From contig DNWZ01000158.1 of the NCBI GenBank assembly GCA_003506095.1, positions 1-21,520 on the forward strand: a DNA stretch of 21,520 nt. The letters are read 5' to 3'. The stretch comes from Planctomycetaceae bacterium. GTDB lineage: Bacteria; Planctomycetota; Planctomycetia; Pirellulales; Pirellulaceae. Shown here one piece after another: positions 8,306-17,299 of this stretch (positions within the stretch are counted from its first letter, which is position 1; each line of letters opens with the position of its first letter). The notes under the pieces are model-generated. The model saw only the letters and a program-made list of their open reading frames with translations. It was not told where the DNA came from and ran no database searches. The position numbers and the translations under genes were made by a program.

Positions 8306-8784
8306 AGGTGCGTTCAAGCGAAACCGTTAAATTGCTGAAACGACATCTTGACGAGAACTTGCGTTATCGTTGTCTTGTTATTCAAGGCAAGGACATCTCG
8401 TTACTGTCTCAGGTCTCAAACCAGGTTCAACATGCGTCGGAAGTTTTTGGACTTACTGTTTATGAAATGGATGCATTAAGTCAATTTGACGACATAGGTG
8501 CGTTGTCATGCGATGCGATGATCGGACGCATCAAGTCTGTGTCAGCAAAGCAGCCATTGTTGATATCAGGGCCCCTTCATTTTTTGGATTATTGGTCACC
8601 CTCCGTGAGGTCAGTTTTTTGGCAGTTCCTTGCAGCTTTTTCGAATGGCCCAGGCATAGTGGTGACAGATGTGTTTCGCACCGAAACCGTTTTTGGCCCC
8701 TTTCAGGTTGTCGAAGGTTTCTCTCGTATTAACTTTAGGTGTCTGAAATCTAGACTTGAATTTACCCAGGATCGATTAGCATGA
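8296..8784 (+). CDS. Small unknown protein between DUF4007-2 and the BrxC-like ATPase
   Basis: I do not recognise this 162-residue protein. It has alternating hydrophobic strands and helices (CLVIQGKD, QPLLISGP, GPGIVVTDV) like a small alpha/beta Rossmann or RecA-type core, but no Walker A motif. An inactive ATPase fold or a binding partner of the large ATPase is possible. The start is well supported: AGGGGAG at 8283-8289 lies 6 bases before the ATG. It overlaps the previous gene by 10 bases and shares ATGA with the next, so it is clearly part of the operon and likely made in a fixed ratio with the ATPase. BrxB occupies a comparable place in other BREX types, but I see no firm sequence match to it. 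Confidence 0.7.
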   Translation: MAVEVRSSETVKLLKRHLDENLRYRCLVIQGKDISLLSQVSNQVQHASEVFGLTVYEMDALSQFDDIGALSCDAMIGRIKSVSAKQPLLISGPLHFLDYWSPSVRSVFWQFLAAFSNGPGIVVTDVFRTETVFGPFQVVEGFSRINFRCLKSRLEFTQDRLA

Positions 8785-11700
8785 CGGCGTTACGCGAGTG
8801 GATTTCAGTTTCTGAAAACGAAAAGCCTTTCATTCATTTTGAGTCGTCTCTTGATGACGATCAGGTTGTTGCTGGATATGTCCCTGTCAAGTCGACTTTA
8901 GATGTTCTTTCATTCTTGAAGGATGCGACTGCGACACACGCTTCCCAAGGCAGAGCCGTTATTTGTCATGGATCTTATGGATCTGGAAAGAGCCGTCTTT
9001 GCGCCGTCCTTGCGAGGCTGTTTCGTGACGGTTTCGACAGTGAGTCGCTGCAACCTGTGTGGGAACGGCTAAATGCGAGAGGGGAGGGCCAACGTTTAGA
9101 TAGTCTTCGGAAGACCATGGTTCCTGGCGGTGGTACTTGGCGTCCATGGCTCGTTGTCTCTGTCTATGAAGCGGGTCAAGGAGGATCGATTTCAAACTGC
9201 TTGATTAATGCAATTTTTAAAGCGGTTAAACGCGTTGGCCTTGATGAGTCCGTGCTTGGTGAGACAATTCACCGCGCTGCCGCTGCAAGACTGGAAGAAA
9301 TGGTCGCGAACGGCGCGACTTATGTGCCGCCAACGGCTTCACCCTATTCTTCAGTCGAGCAGCTCAAAAGGGCACTAGTAGAGGATTCTGCCGACGACGC
9401 TCTGGACACATTTCGCGATTTTTATCGGACTACGACATACGGGACTGAGTTCGACGAGTGGGTCAGGAATTCAGGTGGAATCTCCCTCGAAGCTCACGAT
9501 GTTTTCTGCACCGTTGCCGAGCGCATCCAAGCGTTTGGCTATGAGGGCATTATTGTTATCTGGGATGAGTTCGGTTTCTTTATCGAAGAGATGTTGCGTG
9601 GCTCGGATCAGGGAACTCGCAGTCTTGGTCGCGAAGCAATGAGCTTGCAAAACTTCGTTGAGCGTGCGTGTAGCAACTCGCAGCTCGGTCGCAAAGTCGT
9701 TTTCCTTGGCTTCACTCATGTAAGTTTATCTGAGTACGGAAGTCGACAGGGGCTTGGCGATGCAGATAGGGACCGATTGAGTACGGTTTCTGATCGGTTT
9801 CGCGATCCATCCATTCCGATTCAGTTGAGCGTCACGGAGAACGAAGGGTACCACCTGCTTTCGGGCATGATCCACCGAACGGAAGAAGGGAAGCGAATTT
9901 TCGCGAATCCTATCCCAAAATTGCAGCATCTTGCTACAAAGATGATGGAGCATTCGCTTTGGCTGCGTTTAGGAAGCGATCAATCATGCTACAACGAGAT
10001 CGTTGCTCCTTGCTATCCACTTCATCCGGCGACGTCATCTGCACTGTTGCTTCTCTCTGATCAGGTGGCCCAACGAGCCCGTACCACGTTCTACTATCTC
10101 CAAAATCGCGAGAATGGCGGTCTCGCGTCGCTGCTAGAGAAGAGAAGAGTTGAAAATGTGATGAATATTGGTTCGCAAGAGCTAATTCGCATCAACGATA
10201 TTTTCGCCTTTTTCAGGGAGGCGATTCGTGAAACCAAAAGGCAGGTTCTTGACCAATATGAGGAGGCAGTCGCGAGATTTCCAGGCGCAAATGAGTTTGA
10301 AATTCGTGTATTGCAAACAACGCTTGTTTTGTCCGTGATTGCCACACCTGCGATGGCCCCCACAACTAATTTCCTCAGTCTTTGCCTGTGTGATTCCACC
10401 GAAAATGAAGCTACCGCACGACCGCTTCACGAAGCACTGAAACGACTCAACGATGCATCTTCGCTGTGGAAGAATGAAGCAACGAACGTCTGGGGATTTG
10501 TCGGGTCACAAGGACTCACAACTGGCCTTGATGATGATCTTGACGCTGAAAAAGCGCTGATCCCCGCGACCAAGGGAGCCGCTGAGCTCTTACGTGAATC
10601 GATCGATGTTCAACGAGAAATAATCGATTTGATTGGTGATTTTGATCTCGACCCCGCAGCGAGCGGCATTGTTCGCCGTGTCGGAATTAATTTGCTCCCT
10701 GCAGAGGACAGCGATCTCGAGAGAATCTTGGCGAATCATCCTGTAAATCCGGCAAGAGACAGCTGCTCCGAACCTTGGCGATCCGCTAGGGTATTCCTCT
10801 TGGCGACTGACAGTGAGCCGGAGCTTGCCTCGTGGCGTCAAGCTATTACGCAGATAGCAGCCCCCAATTACTATTTTGTGGTGCCGCGAGGTCCGCTTGG
10901 GATTGACCGAGAATTGGTACGGGAGCTAATGGCGGCTAGGAACCTACTTGAAAAGACGGGACCGGGCACCCATGCCTACGAGGTGCTTGAGGGAAGACTA
11001 ACAAGACTTAGAACAGAGTTGACTACGAGATTTGGCAAATCATTCGGTAACGAGGGACTCGGTGCTGGAACAACGGTAGTTGTACGGGGTGGAGCGAGTG
11101 AGACTACTCTTCCAATTTCATCATGGAATGAACTGCTTCCCGCGATCTCTGTCGATCTCGACAACAGTTTTACGTCGCAGATTCGTGTCCGATGTGGCAC
11201 CTTCAATGAGTGGCGGACCGGCCAAAGCCTTTCAGCAATTGAAAAAATCGTAAAGCGAATTTTGCGATTTAATGACACTCCAGATTGGCAGTCTGCATTT
11301 CTAAATTTTGCACTAAACTCTCAAGAAGCTGCAATTATCGATGGTGTGTTGGTCGAGAATATGTTGTTCAAAGAAGACCCGCTTACTAAGGAATGGTCAC
11401 TCGCAACCGTCGATTCTGATACCAAGATTGAAGCATTGTTGGAGACTTTGCGTTTCTTCCAAAAGGGCGGCAGTGGAGATAAAGAAATAGCAAAGCTATT
11501 TTCGAGATTGATTAACCCGCCGTTTGGAATTCCAAACGGAATTATTCCACTTCTGATCGCTTTGGTAGCGAGGAGTGAAGGATCAAGAATCGTTTTCTAT
11601 GCAGGTCCCCAAAGCCAGCGAGTAACCGACGCGCAGCTTTCTAAGGCCATCGCCGACATGGGGAAGCAGCCCACCCAATATCGTGCCCGATACAATAAGC

Positions 11701-12656
11701 TTTCGAATAAGCAGCGGCTTGTCTTTTGCGCAGTTGGACCCGAAGTTGGAATAAATTTTACTGACAAGGTTCTTCGTGGTGAGGCGTTTTACGAACAAGC
11801 CGAGATGGTTCGTGCCAAGCTTCGAGACTGGATTGCACACCTTCCTGAGGTTGCAGTTCAGTCCAAAACGCTCACTGACTCACAACGTCACTTAACTCGC
11901 CTGCTTCGTCAGCCAATCCCGCCTCAACTGTCTCTACTTGCCGATTGCTTAATCGAGTTCTTTAGCGAAAACAGTGACGCATTGGAAGAGTTACACGGCG
12001 CAGACTCGAAGACGCAAAAGTTTTCCGCTATGTCAAAGCATTGGGGAGACTACCGTCTTGCGATTGAGCGGTACGTTGACGGCGTTCGGGCGCCCCTACA
12101 TAAAATAATTCGCGAGCTAACAGGAACTGAGACGGCCGAAGATGAAAGGGCACCGTCCATGGTTACTGAGGCGATTGGGTTTGCGCGTGGTCAGTTCGGG
12201 GAGGATTCAATCTTTGGTAGAACTTATGAAAACTTGGTGCGGGAGGGTGGGCCGGAAAAAACGATTGAAGATGTGATTGGCGTCATCACGAGCAAGCGAC
12301 CTGAGAATCTGACTGAAGAAGATTATGGTAAAGCAGCCGGGTTCCTCGAGATTACAGCGGAAATCCAGAAGGGCGAAGTGTCGAGGCGAGAGCGTCAAGA
12401 GTTTGAGGTCGCAGAGCCGAATGGAAATCGCAACCGTTTCATTCGAGTTGAGAATCTAGAAGCTAGTAAATGGATCGAAGCTAAGCTGCACGAATTCGCC
12501 CAGCTTTTTTCTTTAAGCAGTGAAACAGCTAAAGCGATAGCGATCGAAACAGTTTGCAACGTAGATATTCCTTCGTGTTCAGTCGCCGACCAGAAGGATG
12601 AACCTTCATTATCTCTGTTAAATGCTGATGAATTAAGTAATCTAGATAATGACTAA
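8781..12656 (+). CDS. brxC: BrxC/PglY-like P-loop ATPase
   Basis: This 1291-residue protein carries Walker A GSYGSGKS (64-71) and Walker B IIVIWDEF (257-264) in the same arrangement as SspC, plus the shared block NPPFGIPNGIIPLL near residue 912. Large ATPases of this kind (BrxC/PglY) are core parts of BREX and Pgl phage-exclusion systems and lie next to pglZ, as here. In those systems they are thought to act with PglZ and BrxL on DNA; the biochemical role is not settled. The ATG overlaps the stop of the previous gene (ATGA), with AGGA about 9 bases upstream. The frame is intact over its full length. The C-terminus is acidic (ending NLDND). The assignment to BrxC rests on motifs, length and neighbourhood; a second SspC-like protein is the alternative description. 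Confidence 0.8.
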   Translation: MTALREWISVSENEKPFIHFESSLDDDQVVAGYVPVKSTLDVLSFLKDATATHASQGRAVICHGSYGSGKSRLCAVLARLFRDGFDSESLQPVWERLNARGEGQRLDSLRKTMVPGGGTWRPWLVVSVYEAGQGGSISNCLINAIFKAVKRVGLDESVLGETIHRAAAARLEEMVANGATYVPPTASPYSSVEQLKRALVEDSADDALDTFRDFYRTTTYGTEFDEWVRNSGGISLEAHDVFCTVAERIQAFGYEGIIVIWDEFGFFIEEMLRGSDQGTRSLGREAMSLQNFVERACSNSQLGRKVVFLGFTHVSLSEYGSRQGLGDADRDRLSTVSDRFRDPSIPIQLSVTENEGYHLLSGMIHRTEEGKRIFANPIPKLQHLATKMMEHSLWLRLGSDQSCYNEIVAPCYPLHPATSSALLLLSDQVAQRARTTFYYLQNRENGGLASLLEKRRVENVMNIGSQELIRINDIFAFFREAIRETKRQVLDQYEEAVARFPGANEFEIRVLQTTLVLSVIATPAMAPTTNFLSLCLCDSTENEATARPLHEALKRLNDASSLWKNEATNVWGFVGSQGLTTGLDDDLDAEKALIPATKGAAELLRESIDVQREIIDLIGDFDLDPAASGIVRRVGINLLPAEDSDLERILANHPVNPARDSCSEPWRSARVFLLATDSEPELASWRQAITQIAAPNYYFVVPRGPLGIDRELVRELMAARNLLEKTGPGTHAYEVLEGRLTRLRTELTTRFGKSFGNEGLGAGTTVVVRGGASETTLPISSWNELLPAISVDLDNSFTSQIRVRCGTFNEWRTGQSLSAIEKIVKRILRFNDTPDWQSAFLNFALNSQEAAIIDGVLVENMLFKEDPLTKEWSLATVDSDTKIEALLETLRFFQKGGSGDKEIAKLFSRLINPPFGIPNGIIPLLIALVARSEGSRIVFYAGPQSQRVTDAQLSKAIADMGKQPTQYRARYNKLSNKQRLVFCAVGPEVGINFTDKVLRGEAFYEQAEMVRAKLRDWIAHLPEVAVQSKTLTDSQRHLTRLLRQPIPPQLSLLADCLIEFFSENSDALEELHGADSKTQKFSAMSKHWGDYRLAIERYVDGVRAPLHKIIRELTGTETAEDERAPSMVTEAIGFARGQFGEDSIFGRTYENLVREGGPEKTIEDVIGVITSKRPENLTEEDYGKAAGFLEITAEIQKGEVSRRERQEFEVAEPNGNRNRFIRVENLEASKWIEAKLHEFAQLFSLSSETAKAIAIETVCNVDIPSCSVADQKDEPSLSLLNADELSNLDND

Positions 12657-12691
12657 GATTCGGCGGAGCATTAACGCATGAGGAGCTTCGA

Positions 12692-15070
12692 ATGACCACC
12701 GGTGACCCAATAACTTTAATTTTCGATCCGTTTTCGATTGCTGAGAAGCAAGGGGAGAGAGTGTCGGGGTTGAAGGCCGAGCTACTTGCATTTGAGGAGA
12801 TAAACGATTCGTTGCGCCGCAACGAAGTTTTAGAGACAGTCGTCCCTAAGGTTTACATCATTCCGAGCAGCAGTATCGAGCACTTCCGAACTTATCGCGA
12901 GGTAAAGGGTGTCAATATCCAAACGGTAACGCCGCGATCCGTTATCGGAGAACTTCTTCAATGCGAGCCACCAACATGGTTAACCAACGAACAAATAGAA
13001 GATTTACACTTGCTTCAATATCCAGCGCCGGAATCATTATTCAATGATGATTGGGAGGCGACAATCGCTTCATGGCTTATCCCCGGTATCGAGCGGGCAG
13101 CAACGCTTGAGCAATGGCTCCGTATCGCTTCGTCTGCGGAGGATCGCTTCGAACGAGATTATGGTTCCGGCCCGGTAAGCCTGTGGATACAAAGGCAGTT
13201 CTTGGAATTGGCGGTCGCCACTGATGAATTAGCAACTCATGATTTTGCGTCGTCGCTTCAAGCCGAACTCATTCGAGCCACGTCGCCAGTGGCTTTTGCC
13301 AAGAAGTGGGTGCGGTACAAAGCAATTTTGCCGTTGACAAGCCCCGCGCTCGACAATCCGATTCGCATTCCGTCTGCCGGATCGCAGGCAATCTCTGTTC
13401 GGGACCGTCAACTGGCAGGTCGTTTGCCTTTGATATTTCCGTTACCGAGTACGATCAACGAAGACGTAAGCAAGCTGTTCTGTCATGCAATACGCAGGTC
13501 ACGGCTTAACGAAAAGCATCGATTGAGCGAAGCAGTTCTTTCCTTAAATGCAATTTGGCCGGGAGTAGCAGAAGAGATTCGAACTTGGCTTGAGATTTAC
13601 CCGAAGGGGCTTAATCATGCGGCGTCCCAGCATCTTAGCAAGCTACAAGGTTTTGAGTCTAACGAATCAATTCGCAAAATCGTTGATCGCTTTCGACCGC
13701 CTGATCCGGTTCCAGCCTGGCCAGGCTTGACTGACAATCTTGAGGCTTGGGTTCATAGCTATTCAAAATACATACGAAGCTGCTTCCATCGTCGTGATCT
13801 AAATGAAGCGGATGACCCGGCTATAGGATTTGGCCGCTGGCTCAAAGATCATGCGACGATTTGTTTCGATCACCATCGACACAGCTACTTTCGAGTCGCA
13901 CAGGCAGTGCAGCAGGCACTGACAGCTGAACGGACAGTTTTCTTGGTGATGATCGATGCATTGCCGATCCACCAATCGGATGACATGATTGGATTCCTAT
14001 CTGACAACCTCGGCGAGCAGCCAACGAACAGCTCATGCCTGTTCGTTCCACTTCCTACGGTGACGGAGGTTTGCAAAGAGGCGATTCTGACTGGAAAGCT
14101 TCCGTCAGAGTGTCGCGGCGACTTAAAATCCCAGTTGCAGCAGCGATACAACCTATCTGAGACTGAGATACACCTCTCTGGAAATTGGAAGGATGCCGAA
14201 CGATTTCAAAGCACTGCGGAGATCAAGTTGGTTGTGTATCGCGATAATCGACTTGATGATCAGCTCCACAAGCTGGCGAGTTATAGTGCGATGGCAGAGG
14301 ATTCAAAAGCGGTGTTTATTCAGCTTTCTCGTCTGCTAAAGCGATGGTCGGACGATGTTAAATGTATAACGCAGAAGCCGCCATTAATTTTGGTTACCGC
14401 GGATCATGGCTATACTTTTGGGCCATCGTCTGGCGGTGAAACGATGGGGCATCGAGTTCTTGATGGCGCCCATAGATGTATTGTTGTCGATAGCCCTATC
14501 TCTGACTCGGATGCAGCGGATGAGTCAATCACAGTGATCGACAAGGAAACGTTTCGCTTGAAGGACTCATACATAGCAGCTAGCGGGCGGTTCTTTGGCC
14601 GCGGAACAATGTCCGGCTGGGCAATGTCGCATGGTGGGTTGCTGCCAGAGGAAGTTATTGTTCCGTTTGTCGAGTGGTTTGGGGATGAGGAACTAACGCC
14701 GTGGCCCTCTGTCAGCTTTCCTGAAGCGGGCTATGTCGACCGTGGTGTTTTTCGTTTTTCAGTAACTTTGAAGAACTCGAGAAGTGTGCCGACAACTTCT
14801 TGCACTTTACGTATAGGCATTGCGGGTGAGGTTGCAGAAGTAACGGAAAAGCTACCAGCAATGTCGTGCGGTGATTCGACGAAATTAGACATTGTTCTTC
14901 CGTTACGAGACACATCTGATTGCGATACGGTAGCAATAGTCGTTACGATGCGCGCCAAAGAACGCAGGACAGGAGAGCTGATTGATAAATGCAACGATTT
15001 CATTGTACCAAGAAAGAAGTTGCTTGTCGAAAAAACGAACGACCAAGACGACTTCGAAAATATGTTTTAA
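12692..15070 (+). CDS. pglZ: PglZ-domain protein (alkaline phosphatase fold)
   Basis: This 792-residue protein shows the PglZ metal-site pattern: VMIDAL with an Asp near 421, PLPTVTE with the nucleophile-like Thr near 457, VTADHGY with Asp571-His572, and SHGGLLPEEVIVP with a His near 647. The alkaline-phosphatase-type active site therefore looks complete. PglZ is the signature gene of Pgl and BREX systems. After the catalytic region about 120 residues follow that look like a beta-sandwich (FRFSVTLKNSR, LPAMSCGDSTKLDI), ending in an acidic tail DDFENMF. A good SD (AGGAG, 12681-12685) lies 6 bases before ATG 12692, and the gap to the brxC-like gene is 35 bases. It probably works with the BrxC-like ATPase and the BrxL-kinase fusion. 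Confidence 0.9.
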   Translation: MTTGDPITLIFDPFSIAEKQGERVSGLKAELLAFEEINDSLRRNEVLETVVPKVYIIPSSSIEHFRTYREVKGVNIQTVTPRSVIGELLQCEPPTWLTNEQIEDLHLLQYPAPESLFNDDWEATIASWLIPGIERAATLEQWLRIASSAEDRFERDYGSGPVSLWIQRQFLELAVATDELATHDFASSLQAELIRATSPVAFAKKWVRYKAILPLTSPALDNPIRIPSAGSQAISVRDRQLAGRLPLIFPLPSTINEDVSKLFCHAIRRSRLNEKHRLSEAVLSLNAIWPGVAEEIRTWLEIYPKGLNHAASQHLSKLQGFESNESIRKIVDRFRPPDPVPAWPGLTDNLEAWVHSYSKYIRSCFHRRDLNEADDPAIGFGRWLKDHATICFDHHRHSYFRVAQAVQQALTAERTVFLVMIDALPIHQSDDMIGFLSDNLGEQPTNSSCLFVPLPTVTEVCKEAILTGKLPSECRGDLKSQLQQRYNLSETEIHLSGNWKDAERFQSTAEIKLVVYRDNRLDDQLHKLASYSAMAEDSKAVFIQLSRLLKRWSDDVKCITQKPPLILVTADHGYTFGPSSGGETMGHRVLDGAHRCIVVDSPISDSDAADESITVIDKETFRLKDSYIAASGRFFGRGTMSGWAMSHGGLLPEEVIVPFVEWFGDEELTPWPSVSFPEAGYVDRGVFRFSVTLKNSRSVPTTSCTLRIGIAGEVAEVTEKLPAMSCGDSTKLDIVLPLRDTSDCDTVAIVVTMRAKERRTGELIDKCNDFIVPRKKLLVEKTNDQDDFENMF

Positions 15071-15088
15071 TTTGTAGATAAACAACCA

Positions 15089-17299
15089 ATGACTGACCAA
15101 GCTGCATTTGATGAAAAGGTTCGCGATGTTTTTCAGGAGTTCGCAATTGACAAAGCATTGACCCGTCGGATGGGTATATCCGGCGACGATCGTCATGTAC
15201 CGTCTTACGTGATGGACTGGATTGTCACTCGAAAATCTAGGGGTAGCGGATCGACCGGAACGCTTCAGCAACAGGTTCAAGAATTCATCAAAGCTCATCT
15301 TCCAGCGAAGGGTGATAAGGAAAGGGTTAAGTTCCGGCTTAGCCAAGGAGAAGAGCTGACAATTCTCGATGCGATTACCGTCAGAGTAAAACTTGGAAAG
15401 CAAATCGAGTACTTGGCCACAGTCCCTTGTCTCGACGAGAACAACGTGCAAATTGATGCGTCGATAATTGAGCAAAACCAGGGATTGCTACAAGGCAGCA
15501 CTTGGGGCGCGACTCGGTTGCGTTATGACGACAGCGGGGACACTGGAGGGATTCGCATCATCGACTTCAAGCCGATGCAAACTGGACGTGTGTCTCTCGA
15601 CGCCTTCCTCGATTGTCGCAAAGCATTCACCGTCGAAGAGTGGATCGACTTGATTGTTCGCACGATGGGGTATGAGCCGACGCAATATGGCGAACAAGAA
15701 AAGCTGTGGTTGATCTGCAGACTGATTCCGATAGTGCAAAGTCGCGTTAACATGATGGAATTGGCACCGCCCGGTTCCGGAAAGTCATACGTCTACAACA
15801 ATATTAGTCGACACGTTTGGCTGACGGCCGCAGAGATCAGCCCTGCTGTTCTATTCTACAATCGTCAGAGCAGACAGCCTGGGTTGCTAACACGCTTTGA
15901 TCTATTAGTGTTGGACGAGGCGCAGTCGATTCGTTTCTCAAATCCGGCGGAAATTCAAGCCCAGCTTAAAGGATACCTTGAACAAGGCGTCTTCACTCGC
16001 GGTGATTGCACAGCAACAGCCGAATGTGGCATGATGCTTCTGGCCAACATTGGTTTGACTCAAGACGAGAGAAATCAATACTATAGCGGAAAACCGAAGT
16101 TCCTTCCGGCTAGAGCGGATTTTATCCGCAGATTGCCCGATATCTTTCTTGAATCCCCACTGCTTGATCGTTTTCACGGAATCATCCCAGGTTGGGAAAT
16201 TCCGCCGTTTGAAACCAGTCAACAAGCAAATGGTTACGGGCTAAAGGCAGACTTTTTCGCAGAGGTTTGCCATTCGTTGCGTTCGGCATCCCATCTGACT
16301 CAGGATGTACGTGCAAAGCTTCGGCTTTCAGGTGGTAAGCGAGACTGTACGGCAGTGGAACGGATGGCGAGCGGGCTAGCAAAGTTGCTACTCATCGGTC
16401 CGGACCACCAACGGTTTTACGAGCTGGTTGTGCGTCCCGCTAAAGAGTTGCGTCGCTTGGTTCGCACCCAGTTACATCAGGTAGACGCGGCCGGATACTC
16501 CCCAGAATTAACGATCAGAAGTCCGGAATCCCAGCCAAAACTTGGCCGCATGGGTAAATATGATCTACTTGAAGAGATCGCACGGGGTGGAATGGCATGC
16601 GTCTACAAGGCACTAGATCGCGAGACGCGTGCGATTTCTGCTTTAAAGAAAGTGATTACCACTCACGTAAGAGCAAATGAGGCGTCGATTCAGCGGGAAG
16701 TTGATATCTATATGCGGATTCAAAATATTACGTGTCGGCATTTGCTCTCAATTATTGACGTATTTCGAGAAGAAGACACCTATGCACTCGTAACGGAGTA
16801 TGCGGACGGCGGTAGTCTTTGGGAATTGATTTTTAACGAAGAAGACAAAGATAATCCTCGCATACTTTCGCCTTCTACAGCTCGCGATATTGCGCTTCAA
16901 ATTACCGAAGGCATTCGTGTTCTACACGAGCACGGTATTGTACACCGTGATCTCAAGCCGCAAAATATACTGCAATGTGATACGACTTGGAAAATCGCCG
17001 ACTTTGGAATTAGCAAGTTTATTAGTAAGCCCGTAACCGGATATACATTTCAGGGTGCACACACCATGCCATGGGCGCCACCGGAGCAGATTCAAGGAGC
17101 ACAGGCGCACCCATCGGCAGATATTTACTCTCTTGGTAAAATTATAACATTCTTGCTGACTGGTAAGCCTAATCTGGAGAAAGATGAGAGTTTAGAAGAT
17201 CACTGGGCTCAGATTGTTACTCCTTGTGTGGCAATTGATCCTGACAATCGTCCAGACGTCTCCTTGGTTCAGTCTCGTCTGCAAGAACTCAATATTTGA
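15089..17299 (+). CDS. BrxL-like AAA+ protein fused to a Ser/Thr protein kinase
   Basis: Residues 1-460 match BrxL: an N-terminal region with HVPSYVMDWIV, the TVEEWIDLIVRTMGYEP segment (181-197), Walker A APPGSGKS (226-233), Walker B LLVLDEAQ (272-279), GYLEQGVFTRG, and LLDRFHGIIPGWEIP (358-372). BrxL is a hexameric DNA-binding AAA+ factor that normally ends in a Lon-protease-like domain. Here residues 489-736 are instead a full Hanks-type kinase: Gly-rich ARGGMACVYKA, Lys520, Glu537, HRDLKPQN (619-626), DFG (638-640), APPE, DIYSLG and a final NRPD. All catalytic residues are present and no Lon-like domain is seen. It starts 18 bases after pglZ and is the last gene of the operon. The kinase may phosphorylate operon partners and gate the AAA+ motor, recalling PglW of Pgl systems, though PglW is a different protein. 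Confidence 0.9.
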   Translation: MTDQAAFDEKVRDVFQEFAIDKALTRRMGISGDDRHVPSYVMDWIVTRKSRGSGSTGTLQQQVQEFIKAHLPAKGDKERVKFRLSQGEELTILDAITVRVKLGKQIEYLATVPCLDENNVQIDASIIEQNQGLLQGSTWGATRLRYDDSGDTGGIRIIDFKPMQTGRVSLDAFLDCRKAFTVEEWIDLIVRTMGYEPTQYGEQEKLWLICRLIPIVQSRVNMMELAPPGSGKSYVYNNISRHVWLTAAEISPAVLFYNRQSRQPGLLTRFDLLVLDEAQSIRFSNPAEIQAQLKGYLEQGVFTRGDCTATAECGMMLLANIGLTQDERNQYYSGKPKFLPARADFIRRLPDIFLESPLLDRFHGIIPGWEIPPFETSQQANGYGLKADFFAEVCHSLRSASHLTQDVRAKLRLSGGKRDCTAVERMASGLAKLLLIGPDHQRFYELVVRPAKELRRLVRTQLHQVDAAGYSPELTIRSPESQPKLGRMGKYDLLEEIARGGMACVYKALDRETRAISALKKVITTHVRANEASIQREVDIYMRIQNITCRHLLSIIDVFREEDTYALVTEYADGGSLWELIFNEEDKDNPRILSPSTARDIALQITEGIRVLHEHGIVHRDLKPQNILQCDTTWKIADFGISKFISKPVTGYTFQGAHTMPWAPPEQIQGAQAHPSADIYSLGKIITFLLTGKPNLEKDESLEDHWAQIVTPCVAIDPDNRPDVSLVQSRLQELNI

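Noticed and set aside
14903..15475. Minus-strand open frame of 190 codons across the pglZ/brxL junction
   Set aside because: It lies opposite two well-supported genes with conserved motifs, has no SD and no family-like motif; a shadow frame.
16555..17299. Naming the kinase part PglW
   Set aside because: The kinase is fused to a BrxL AAA+ core, whereas PglW is a separate kinase protein of a different layout; only the general idea of a kinase in a BREX/Pgl locus is shared.
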